Below are positions 15,874 through 23,293 of a stretch of DNA of 56,142 bases, piece after piece (position 1 is the first letter of the stretch; each line of letters starts with the position of its first letter). The stretch lies in the NCBI GenBank assembly GCA_937923485.1, contig CALDUE010000122.1, positions 1 through 56,142 on the forward strand, written 5' to 3'. The stretch comes from an uncultured Saprospiraceae bacterium (lineage in GTDB: Bacteria; Bacteroidota; Bacteroidia; Chitinophagales; Saprospiraceae). The position numbers were made by a program, and so were the translations under genes. Below the pieces are notes generated by a model. The model saw nothing but the letters and a program-made list of their open reading frames with translations. It was not told the DNA's origin and did not search any database.

Positions 15874-16929
15874 CTAGCTCAATCCTAAAATTCTACGATT
15901 GGCTGCATCATCTGCACCTGAATCTGCAAAGTCATCGAAGGCTTTATCGGTGGCCTGAATAATGTGCTTCGCAATAAATGGAGCACCCTCAGCAGCACCC
16001 TGAGAAGGAGCTTTGAATGCGCATTCCCATTCCATTACAGCCCAGCCATCAAAACCATACTTGGTGAGACGAGTGAAGATTCCAGAGAAGTCTACCTGTC
16101 CATCACCAAGGCTGCGGAAACGTCCTGGGCGGTCGGTCCAACCAGAATAGCTGCCGTATACACCTGCACGTCCACTTGGAATGAACTCCGCATCCTTCAC
16201 GTGAAAGGCTTTGATTCGATCATGATAAATATCGATGAACTCGAGGTAGTCCATGCACTGAAGTACGAAGTGACTTGGGTCATAAATAATGTTAGCACGA
16301 GGATGATCATTGACTTCTTTCAAGAATCTTTCGAACGTTACACCATCGTGTAAATCTTCACCTGGGTGAAGCTCATAACATGCGTCCACTCCGCAGGAAT
16401 CAAAATGATCGAGGATTGGCATCCAGCGCTTGCCTAGCTCCGCAAAACCTGCCTCAACCAGTCCCGCTGGGCGCTGAGGCCACGGGTACACAAATGGCCA
16501 TAAGAGTGCGCCAGGGAAGGTAGCATGCGCTGTAAGCCCTAGGTTCATACTCGCCGTGGCGGCTTTCTTTACTTGATCAACTGCCCACTTTTGACGCTCG
16601 GCGGGCTTGCCATGTACCTCTTTCGGAGCGAAGCCATCATACATCTCGTCATAAGCCGGATGAGAAGCGACCAGTTGTCCTTGAAGGTGCGTTGATAGTT
16701 CCGTGATCTCCAAACCGTGAGCTGCATACCGGCCCTTGAGCTCGTCGCAGTAGGTCTTGCTTTCAGCTGCTTTGTCGAGGTCAATTAGTGCGGGTTCCCA
16801 TGTTGGAATTTGAACTCCTTTATAGCCTAGGTCGGCCATATACTTACAAATACCGTCGAGTGTATTGAAAGGAGCCTCTGCCCCCATAAACTGCGCGAGA
16901 AAAACCGCGGGACCTTTGATCGTTTTCAT
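15874..16929 (-). CDS. Cytosolic sugar phosphate isomerase/epimerase
   Basis: A 351-residue xylose-isomerase-like TIM barrel without a signal peptide. Metal-binding positions are suggested by CYELHPGED, NIIYDPSHFVLQ, IKAFHVKDAEF and AVMEWECAF. The start FLAQFMGAEAPFNTLDGICKYMADLGYKGVQIPTW is typical of the COG1082 branch found beside Gfo/Idh/MocA genes. It would act on a sugar or keto-sugar after uptake. It lies 73 bases upstream of the DUF1080 gene on the same strand, so the two may be cotranscribed. Confidence 0.87.
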   Translation of the reverse strand: MKTIKGPAVFLAQFMGAEAPFNTLDGICKYMADLGYKGVQIPTWEPALIDLDKAAESKTYCDELKGRYAAHGLEITELSTHLQGQLVASHPAYDEMYDGFAPKEVHGKPAERQKWAVDQVKKAATASMNLGLTAHATFPGALLWPFVYPWPQRPAGLVEAGFAELGKRWMPILDHFDSCGVDACYELHPGEDLHDGVTFERFLKEVNDHPRANIIYDPSHFVLQCMDYLEFIDIYHDRIKAFHVKDAEFIPSGRAGVYGSYSGWTDRPGRFRSLGDGQVDFSGIFTRLTKYGFDGWAVMEWECAFKAPSQGAAEGAPFIAKHIIQATDKAFDDFADSGADDAANRRILGLS

Positions 16930-16982
16930 GGGGAAAAGGTAACGATCATTCGCAAAATTTGTGTTAGCTATCCACTCCTAGC

Positions 16983-17933
16983 TTAAGGAGCAAAAGCAAA
17001 TGGGATTAAGACACGAACAGGAGCCGGCTTTCCTTGCTTTACGCCAGGTCGCCATGAAGGCATCGACTCGATGATTCTGCGACACTCTGCGGCGATTGGC
17101 TCACAGAGACCATTAATGATGTCGACTTCTTCAATAATACCTTTCTCATTAATCAATACACTTGCGTTCACACGTCCTTGAATACCATAAAGCGCCACCT
17201 CTTTTGGAGCCTTTATATTCTCTTGGATGTATCGGCTCACAGCTAGTCCACTGAGTCGAGTACGCTCCCCTATGCTAAGATTAGGATTGCATTCTCCAAA
17301 ACAAGGGAATTCGTCGATAATATCCCGGCCACGGCGGGCTTCAAATTCTGCAGGTGGTAGCGACGTATATCGTTCGCCCAGAATTGAGTTACCAGTATCT
17401 AGGACGACACCTACGGTGTCATAACGCACATAAGGACCAAGTTCTTCGCCACCATCAAAGGTGAAGAGCGACTTCAACTGCCCATTGGTGTAATGCTCTT
17501 TCCACTCTCCGATGCGAAGACCCATATCGTAGGTTCCTTCGGTAAGGATTTGAGTCCCAGTGGTTGTTGTCCAAGGTCCATTCAAGACATTATCGACATA
17601 CGTCCCTTCTGTTTTTCCATCTCCGTCATCGCTGTATAGTGTAAATGGACCATCTAATACTTTTAGTCCCCGATCTTGGTAGGTGAAGTAGCTAATAAGG
17701 GCTCCTGATTCAGGGTAAAAAGTACGGACGACGTATTTCATGCCTTTCCGAGAAACTACGTAATGGTACCAAGTTTTAAGGACACGTTCGTCTGGAGCGG
17801 CATCGTACTTGTGTGCTTTCGCAAAACTGACGTCCGTCTTGGTATAATCTTGCCCTTTTACACTTGGCAGGGCGAAGTAAATTAGGGCGATTAGCAAAAT
17901 GCTAGCTTTCCCCAGTGTGTGTAAGCGATTCAT
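16983..17933 (-). CDS. MORN-repeat protein with TonB C-terminal domain
   Basis: ATG 17933 begins a signal peptide (MNRLHTLGKASILLIALIYF) and gives 316 residues; the frame is open further upstream but without a better start. The middle has MORN/YwqK-type repeats (LKVLDGPFTLYSDDG, KTEGTYVDNVLNGPW, IGEWKEHYTNGQLKSLF). The last about 80 residues (GIQGRVNASVLINEKGIIEEVDI, MPSWRPGVKQGKPAPVRVLIPF) are a TonB_C domain. There is no proline-rich spacer and no membrane anchor beyond the signal, so it is probably periplasmic rather than a working energy transducer. Confidence 0.8.
   Translation of the reverse strand: MNRLHTLGKASILLIALIYFALPSVKGQDYTKTDVSFAKAHKYDAAPDERVLKTWYHYVVSRKGMKYVVRTFYPESGALISYFTYQDRGLKVLDGPFTLYSDDGDGKTEGTYVDNVLNGPWTTTTGTQILTEGTYDMGLRIGEWKEHYTNGQLKSLFTFDGGEELGPYVRYDTVGVVLDTGNSILGERYTSLPPAEFEARRGRDIIDEFPCFGECNPNLSIGERTRLSGLAVSRYIQENIKAPKEVALYGIQGRVNASVLINEKGIIEEVDIINGLCEPIAAECRRIIESMPSWRPGVKQGKPAPVRVLIPFAFAP
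17815..17829 (-). repeat. Divergent dispersed repeat copy (GCTTTCGCAAAACTG)
   Basis: In the MORN/TonB_C gene, read as SFAKA; one base is missing between the TTTT and GC parts. Confidence 0.5.
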
Positions 17934-18097
17934 AGCGATGCAAAGATGAAACGTATTTTCAAACGTGTCCATACGATGAAACGGGTAATAGGGTCTAAAA
18001 GCGCCCATTGGCAAAGGGTTAACACCGACACGCCCGTAGATGAGGAGTGTTTTATTCCTCCAAAGCAAGTTTGCACGTATTGCGAGAGCGGTTTGTG

Positions 18098-19264
18098 CTA
18101 TAACTCTACCCAAACATTTCCTTTCTCACTACTTTCTATCACTTTTTCGATAAAGAGCATACCTCGGTAACCGTCCTCAACGGTTGGGAAATCTAGTCGA
18201 ACGGCATCACCAAGATCCTCGCCGTTGTGCACTCGGATAGCTTGAGTTACTCCTCGGTAGATGTTAGCGAAGGCTTCTAAAAAGCCTTCAGGGTGTCCTG
18301 CTGGTAGGCGAGTGGCAGTCTGACTGATAGCAGAGAGGCTACCAACACCTGTTCGCATAATTGTGGCCGGATCATTAAGGTAGGTGCGACGTAGGGAGTT
18401 TGGTTCCATTTGATTCCATTCAAGCCCTCCTTTCTCTCCGTAAACGCGTACTTTAAGCGCGTTCTCTTCTCCAACGGCAATTTGAGAGCAGAAGAGTAGG
18501 CCTTTTGCTCCACCGTTGAAGCGTAAGAGAACAGAAGCATCATCATCTAAAATGCGTCCTTCAACCATGCGGTTGGTTTCACTAAGTAGTTGCGCAGGCT
18601 CTTGGTCTATAATGTAACTAGCAAGGTTTTCGGCGTGGGTCCCAATGTCTCCTATAGCACCGGCTGCTCCTGATTTCTGAGGGTCAGAACGCCAAGCGGC
18701 TTGTTTCTGACCAGTGTCTTCGAGCTTTTCTGCCATCCATCCTTGCGGGTATTCTACAAGTACTCGGCGTATTTTTCCAAGTTCACCAACGGCTACCATC
18801 TGGCGTGCTTGTTTCACCATAGGATAGCCCGTGTAGTTGTGCGTGAGGCCGAATACAAGTCCAGTCTCTTTCACCTTATCGACGAGCTTTTTTGCCTCTT
18901 CTGTAGAGAGGGTCATAGGCTTATCGGAGATAACATGAAATCCAGCCTCCAGTGCTGCGTAGGCAGGAGGAAAGTGCATGTGATTGGGTGTAACGATGCT
19001 CACGAAATCCATGCGCACGTCTGCTGGTAATTTGGCTTCTTCACGGATCATTTCTTCCCAGCTGCCGTAGGCACGGTTAGGGTCTAGAAAAAGCTCCTTG
19101 CCTTGTGCTTTACTTTTTTCTGGCGTTGAGCTGAAAGCTCCACAAACAAGTTCTATTTGATCATCGAGTCTAGCGGCGATGCGGTGTACGTTTCCGATGA
19201 AGGCTCCTGGTCCGCCACCAACCATACCCATACGTAATCTTCTTCCTGCTGTGGTAGTACTCAT
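18098..19264 (-). CDS. Gfo/Idh/MocA family oxidoreductase
   Basis: A 388-residue NAD(P)-dependent oxidoreductase. The N-terminal Rossmann motif is GMVGGGPGAFIGNVHRIA; the family's catalytic Lys sits in VISDKPMTLS. DIGTHAENLASYI provides the conserved Asp/His of the active site. No signal peptide, so cytosolic. The family includes enzymes that reduce 3-keto-sugars, matching the local gene set. It lies upstream of the TonB_C gene and the isomerase/epimerase gene on the same strand. Confidence 0.9.
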   Translation of the reverse strand: MSTTTAGRRLRMGMVGGGPGAFIGNVHRIAARLDDQIELVCGAFSSTPEKSKAQGKELFLDPNRAYGSWEEMIREEAKLPADVRMDFVSIVTPNHMHFPPAYAALEAGFHVISDKPMTLSTEEAKKLVDKVKETGLVFGLTHNYTGYPMVKQARQMVAVGELGKIRRVLVEYPQGWMAEKLEDTGQKQAAWRSDPQKSGAAGAIGDIGTHAENLASYIIDQEPAQLLSETNRMVEGRILDDDASVLLRFNGGAKGLLFCSQIAVGEENALKVRVYGEKGGLEWNQMEPNSLRRTYLNDPATIMRTGVGSLSAISQTATRLPAGHPEGFLEAFANIYRGVTQAIRVHNGEDLGDAVRLDFPTVEDGYRGMLFIEKVIESSEKGNVWVEL

Positions 19265-19371
19265 GGGGGTAAGGTAAAGGTGAGCGCGGAAATTTTAGGT
19301 GGTGGATTGAAAACGCAACTCCAAGTAAAACATTTTGTTTATAATTGCGGTTCGAATCGAAATTTTATGTG

Positions 19372-19710
19372 ATGAGTCAGAAGAAGAATTATCTGTATGT
19401 AGTTGGTCGGCAAGATGCTGCGCACTACTTTTTTTTGTTGGGCCACTGCGAGCGGCTTGCGATTTTGGAGACGTTAGGAAAGTTTGGAGCGACGAGTTTT
19501 AGGGGATTACTTCTTAATAGTCCATTAAGCAAAAGTTCATTGACCCAGCACATTCAGCAACTAAGAAGGGCGGGTTTAGTCAGACCTTGTCGAATAGGGA
19601 AGGGTAGTGGCTACGCTATAAATACTGAGGCTACGCAACACGCCTATCAAGTAATGGCTGATTATTTGAAAAATCTGAACAGGGCTGAACATTCAAATTT
19701 GGCTGCGTGA
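19372..19710 (+). CDS. Winged-helix (ArsR-like) transcriptional regulator
   Basis: A 112-residue DNA-binding protein starting at ATG 19372; a TTG 27 bases upstream is less likely. The helix-turn-helix core is HCERLAILETLGKFGATSFRGLLLNSPLSKSS followed by LTQHIQQLRRAGLVRPCRIGKGSGYAI, an ArsR-type winged helix with recognition helix and wing. No metal-binding cysteine pair of classic ArsR sensors is seen. It is divergent from the Gfo/Idh/MocA gene and upstream of the transporter gene, so it may regulate this sugar locus. Confidence 0.75.
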   Translation: MSQKKNYLYVVGRQDAAHYFFLLGHCERLAILETLGKFGATSFRGLLLNSPLSKSSLTQHIQQLRRAGLVRPCRIGKGSGYAINTEATQHAYQVMADYLKNLNRAEHSNLAA

Positions 19711-20028
19711 GGGTGAGTTTCTGGACGTGTAGACACGTCTACCGGTCTACACATTTTTGGATTTTTGGTTTGGGTTATTCTGGACGTATAGACACGTCTA
19801 CCGGTTACCGGTCTACACGATTTTAAGATTTTTGGTTTGAGTTGTTTTGACATACAAACACCTTCACGCAAACACAAATTTTTGAATGATACCTTGCCAA
19901 GACCTCATTTACATAGACGCATTTATTACTAGCCACGTTCTAATTCCAACCTCACGTTAAAACTTCACTCCCCGGCAATCCACATTTTACACTTTCTTAG
20001 CAGCTAGCTCTCAATTAAAATTTCGACT
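19711..20028. other. 318-base intergenic region with a duplicated unit
   Basis: Holds two tandem copies of a palindrome-rich unit (19719-19844) followed by about 180 bases of AT-rich sequence leading to the MFS gene, presumably including its promoter. I see no credible gene; a short minus-strand open frame over the repeat has no protein-like features. Confidence 0.6.
19719..19844. repeat. Tandem pair of palindrome-containing units (59 and 67 bases)
   Basis: Unit 1 is 19719-19777 and unit 2 is 19778-19844. Both begin TTCTGGACGT, contain AGACACGTCTACCGG and GTCTACAC, and end with ATTTTTGGTTTG. GACGTGT-AG-ACACGTC is a near-perfect palindrome and GTGTAGAC pairs with GTCTACAC. Unit 2 carries an extra TTACCGG that duplicates the ACCGGT box. 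The pair looks like a small non-coding repeat element or a set of protein-binding sites. Confidence 0.8.
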
Positions 20029-21501
20029 GTGTCTACCATCTCTGCCAATCCTTCGGATATATCGCTCAGCAACGTACCCGCAAACCGCGACCGACTGTTC
20101 CTAGCATCCTGTGTAGCACTCATCGTTACAGCGATGACTTTCGCCATTCGAGCAGGAATTTTGAATGCGCTCGGAACAGAATTCGCCTTAGATAATGCAC
20201 AACTCGGTTGGGTTAACTCCATGGCTTTTCTCGGATTCCCAATTGCGATGCTCATCGGTGGTTTAGTCTACAACTCACTCGGACCGCGTAAAATGATGTG
20301 GATCGCCTTCATCTCCCACTTGCTTGGACTCATCCTCACCATCACCGCAGGTGGTTTCTGGGGACTTATTATTTCAACCTTCTTTATCGGCTTTGCAAAC
20401 GGAGCCGTCGAAGCTGCCTGTAATCCAATGATTGCAGACATGTACCCAGACAAGACCTCAGAGATGCTCAACAAATTTCACGTTTGGTTTCCAGGTGGAA
20501 TCGTAATCGGAAGTTTAGTCGCTACTGCTTTCGGAAGCTTTCTGCCCGAAGTAGGTTGGCAAGTATTGATCGGCGTGATGTTCATACCGACCCTAATTTA
20601 CGGGGGACTCATCTTCGGACAGGAATTTCCTAAAAGCTTAAATATTGAAAGTGACACCTCTTCAAACTTGAAGGGTCTGCTCAATCCACTTTTCATTCTC
20701 ATTGCTGTTTGCATGGCCTTTACAGCAAGCACAGAATTTTCTACTACGCAATGGGTCGAGAAAATCTTAAGTGGAGGCGGAGCAAATCCAATCCTTGTTC
20801 TCGCACTCGTCTCAGGAATTATGGCCTTGGGTCGATTCTTTGGCGGACCGTATGTCCACAAACTTAGCACTACAGGCGTGCTCCTAGGAAGCGCGATATT
20901 GGCTTCTTTCGGAATCTATCTCCTCACCACCCTCGATGGATCAGCGGTCTATTTGGCAGCAGCAGTATTTGCACTGGGAATCTGTTTTTTCTGGCCAAAC
21001 ATGATCGGCGCGGTGGACGAATTCACACCTCAAACGGGAGCCTTAGGAATGTCACTTATTGGAGGAGTAGGGATGTTCTCAATGGTGATCATGAATCCAA
21101 TTATCGGAGGCTGGCTTGATAGTGCCAGTTCCACTCCAGATATTGTAACAGCCGCCTTGATGGTGCACGATAAATCAGCCGCAGATGCTGATCAAGTCTA
21201 CAAAGGCGCTATGGATGCTAAAATGGCGAAAGCAAAAGTCATGGACTCAGGAGACATGATCAAGGCCAGTGCAATGCCTGGATTCATGGACTATACGATC
21301 AATGTTGCAGCCGCAAGGTCCGGTGTATCCTCAGACAACATGGAAGCCTATTCCGAAGCCAAAATGAAGTCTATGAAGGCCGCAGAGGTAGTAGCAGGAA
21401 GAGAAGTCCTTTCTTCGGTCAATATCATCCCTGTGATTGCCATAGGTCTACTCGCAATCTTATTTTTCTGGACGCGTGGATTGTCTAAACAACCTCACTA
21501 G
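20029..21501 (+). CDS. MFS transporter (sugar-type)
   Basis: A 490-residue inner-membrane transporter of the major facilitator superfamily starting at GTG 20029. About 12 hydrophobic helices are visible. The loop after helix 2 has the family's charge pattern (NSLGPRKMMW). MSLIGGVGMFSM and NPIIGGWLD mark late helices. Between the last two helices sits an unusual hydrophilic insertion of about 95 residues rich in Ala, Lys, Met and Asp (HDKSAADADQVYKGAMDAKM and onward). Context suggests uptake of a sugar derived from the local pathway. The next gene follows after 25 bases. Confidence 0.85.
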   Translation: MSTISANPSDISLSNVPANRDRLFLASCVALIVTAMTFAIRAGILNALGTEFALDNAQLGWVNSMAFLGFPIAMLIGGLVYNSLGPRKMMWIAFISHLLGLILTITAGGFWGLIISTFFIGFANGAVEAACNPMIADMYPDKTSEMLNKFHVWFPGGIVIGSLVATAFGSFLPEVGWQVLIGVMFIPTLIYGGLIFGQEFPKSLNIESDTSSNLKGLLNPLFILIAVCMAFTASTEFSTTQWVEKILSGGGANPILVLALVSGIMALGRFFGGPYVHKLSTTGVLLGSAILASFGIYLLTTLDGSAVYLAAAVFALGICFFWPNMIGAVDEFTPQTGALGMSLIGGVGMFSMVIMNPIIGGWLDSASSTPDIVTAALMVHDKSAADADQVYKGAMDAKMAKAKVMDSGDMIKASAMPGFMDYTINVAAARSGVSSDNMEAYSEAKMKSMKAAEVVAGREVLSSVNIIPVIAIGLLAILFFWTRGLSKQPH

Positions 21502-21526
21502 TCTCAAAAGCCAAGCAATTCAACAG

Positions 21527-22549
21527 ATGAAAAAAGTACTACACTGCTCAATTCTCGCCTTTACACTTTTACTGTTCGCTTGTAATCAAGCCGAGGAAAA
21601 AGTTCCAGAAACTGCTGGTAACATGACTTCGGAGGCGACTCCTGCCATGAAAAATATGGTGGCTGATGACGCAACGCCTAGCAATGAGTTCAAAATCAGC
21701 TTGGCCCAATGGTCACTGCATAGAGCGTACCGCGAAGGAGACCTCAACCCATACAAATTTGCAGAGCAAGCGAAGGGAATGGGCTTCAAAGGAATAGAAT
21801 ACGTCAATCAGCTTTACAAGAATGATATCAAAGAAGGTGAAGGACATGGTACGTCCATCATGAAGCTCTTTGCCCAGCTTGACAGAGCTGCAAAAGACGC
21901 AGGAGTTACCGAAGTGCTCATCATGATAGATGGCGAAGGGTCTTTAGGTGATACCAACGAGGCTGCTCGCAAAAAGGCTGTCGCAAATCATAAGTTCTAT
22001 ATTGATGCGGCAGCGACAAGCGGCATCCCTACCATACGTGTAAATGCCTCAGGAGAAGGTTCCAAACAAGCCGTTAGAACTGCGGCGATTAAGAGCCTTA
22101 GCGAGTTAGGAGCTTACGCCAGAACGCGCGACGTCAACGTTGTTGTAGAAAATCACGGAGGATACTCATCCGATCCAGCATGGCTCACTAGTGTCATGTC
22201 TTCTATTCAAATGTCGAACGTTGGGATACTACCAGATTTTGGAAATTTTTGCCGTAAACACGATCCACGGGGTTGGGAATACGAATGCCTTGATGAAGTT
22301 CCACTTGACAGCATCTACGCCGCTGTAGGAATGTGGATGCCTTTCGCGCATGCTGTAAGTGCGAAATCCAAAGGATTTGATGCGAATGGCAATGAGGTTA
22401 AGATTGACTACGAACGCATGATGGATACAGTCTTAGCGCATGGATATACTGGTTTCGTAGGTGTAGAATTTGAAGGTGATGACATAACCGAGAAGGAAGG
22501 AATCATGGCTACAAAGGCCTTGCTTGAGCGACAAATGTCTAAGAAATAA
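21527..22549 (+). CDS. Lipoprotein sugar isomerase/epimerase
   Basis: From ATG 21527 the product is 340 residues with a lipoprotein signal (MKKVLHCSILAFTLLLFAC, lipobox LFAC) and a low-complexity linker. The rest is a xylose-isomerase-like TIM barrel: FKISLAQWSLHRAY, MGFKGIEYVNQLY, VVVENHGGYSSDP, GILPDFGNF, AHAVSAKSKGFD and GFVGVEFEGD. It would act in the periplasm, tethered to a membrane. It follows the MFS gene by 25 bases and ends in a terminator made of two dispersed repeat copies, so the two genes likely form one transcript. Confidence 0.87.
   Translation: MKKVLHCSILAFTLLLFACNQAEEKVPETAGNMTSEATPAMKNMVADDATPSNEFKISLAQWSLHRAYREGDLNPYKFAEQAKGMGFKGIEYVNQLYKNDIKEGEGHGTSIMKLFAQLDRAAKDAGVTEVLIMIDGEGSLGDTNEAARKKAVANHKFYIDAAATSGIPTIRVNASGEGSKQAVRTAAIKSLSELGAYARTRDVNVVVENHGGYSSDPAWLTSVMSSIQMSNVGILPDFGNFCRKHDPRGWEYECLDEVPLDSIYAAVGMWMPFAHAVSAKSKGFDANGNEVKIDYERMMDTVLAHGYTGFVGVEFEGDDITEKEGIMATKALLERQMSKK
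22112..22126 (-). repeat. Divergent dispersed repeat copy (GCTTACGCCAGAACG)
   Basis: In the lipoprotein isomerase gene, read as AYART. Confidence 0.55.
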
Positions 22550-22577
22550 AATCCCTTTTATTGACTATAACATTTAG

Positions 22578-22592
22578 GCTTTCGCCAAAACC
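22578..22592 (-). repeat. Dispersed repeat copy, exact, left arm of terminator
   Basis: GCTTTCGCCAAAACC, intergenic; pairs with the copy at 22600. Confidence 0.92.
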
Positions 22593-22599
22593 TAACCTA

Positions 22600-22614
22600 G
22601 GTTTTGGCGAAAGC
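22600..22614 (+). repeat. Dispersed repeat copy, exact, right arm of terminator
   Basis: GGTTTTGGCGAAAGC, intergenic; pairs with the copy at 22578. Confidence 0.92.
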
Positions 22615-22622
22615 TTTTTGCG

Positions 22623-23288
22623 TTAAAAGATTAAACCAAACCGTATTCGAAGACCGCTATGTTTGGTAGTGGTAGTAAAGGGTTGCCCTTGAAAGTTTTC
22701 ACGTGTAAACTTTTCTCGAGTCGTAAGCCATCCTACACCGATGATTCCTCGTAACTGCGTATACCTTCCTAAGCGCGGCTGAACATTTAATTCGCCTCCA
22801 TATATGTATCCTGAGTAGTCAGATTCGCTATTAAATTGATCAGGACCAATATTATTAATAGTAGGACCAACTAGTAAGGTAGCAGACCACGCCCCGATAG
22901 AATTATCTTGACGAACTGCCTGGTAGCCAAATTTTAATGTTGGAGAAACTACGCGCGTAGTAGTAGTTGTTAAAAGTAGATCGGTTCCGATTAAAAGACC
23001 TTTGTTCGTCAAATAATGAAACCCAACATCGGCCGTTAGGGCGCTGCAGCTGCAGGGACTTTCTTGCCCCCAAATGGAAACTCCCACCCCTGATTCGAAG
23101 TACCAACCTTTCGCAGGTATTTTGTCAAGAGGTATTGCCTCCAGTCTAGTCTTCTCCTTTTCAATAAATTCTTCTCGTGGAGGCTTCTCAGGTTTTGGCG
23201 GAAGCAAGATTTGAGCACTCAAGTTATTCGTGCCCAGCATGAAGAGTAGGGAAAGTATTAAGGTTCTGGACAGTAAGAGATTACGCAT
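22623..23288 (-). CDS. Outer-membrane beta-barrel protein, function unknown
   Basis: Start taken at ATG 23288 (221 residues), giving signal peptide MRNLLLSRTLILSLLFMLGTNNLSAQ. The mature protein alternates hydrophobic and polar residues in short strands (GWYFESGVGVSIWG, ALTADVGFHYLT, GLLIGTDLLLTTTTTRV, GAWSATLLVGPTI, YTQLRGIIGVGWLT) and ends in LRIRFGLIF, the aromatic-ending last strand of outer-membrane barrels. Preceded by a Pro/Glu/Lys-rich linker. It starts 5 bases after the end of the LVIVD-repeat gene and is likely cotranscribed. Confidence 0.72.
   Translation of the reverse strand: MRNLLLSRTLILSLLFMLGTNNLSAQILLPPKPEKPPREEFIEKEKTRLEAIPLDKIPAKGWYFESGVGVSIWGQESPCSCSALTADVGFHYLTNKGLLIGTDLLLTTTTTRVVSPTLKFGYQAVRQDNSIGAWSATLLVGPTINNIGPDQFNSESDYSGYIYGGELNVQPRLGRYTQLRGIIGVGWLTTREKFTRENFQGQPFTTTTKHSGLRIRFGLIF
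23191..23205 (+). repeat. Dispersed repeat copy, exact with N=G
   Basis: In the minus-strand barrel gene, read as LPPKP in the Pro-rich linker. Confidence 0.85.
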
Positions 23289-23293
23289 AGCTG

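Larger units (their letters stand above)
22578..22619 (+). terminator. Terminator built from two inverted copies of the dispersed repeat
   Basis: GCTTTCGCCAAAACCTA (22578-22594) and TAGGTTTTGGCGAAAGC (22598-22614) are perfect 17-base inverted complements around a 3-base loop, followed by TTTTTG. It is a textbook hairpin plus T-run on the plus strand. The minus strand lacks the T-run. Confidence 0.92.

Noticed and set aside
19662-19877. A short minus-strand open frame over the tandem repeat
   Set aside because: It covers the repeat units, has no protein-like composition and overlaps the regulator gene end.
20527-20538. GCTTTCGGAAGC and similar fragments (also near 8651, 39338, 43690, 44301) as further repeat copies
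   Set aside because: They lack the TTTT arm or the paired core and are close to what chance would give.
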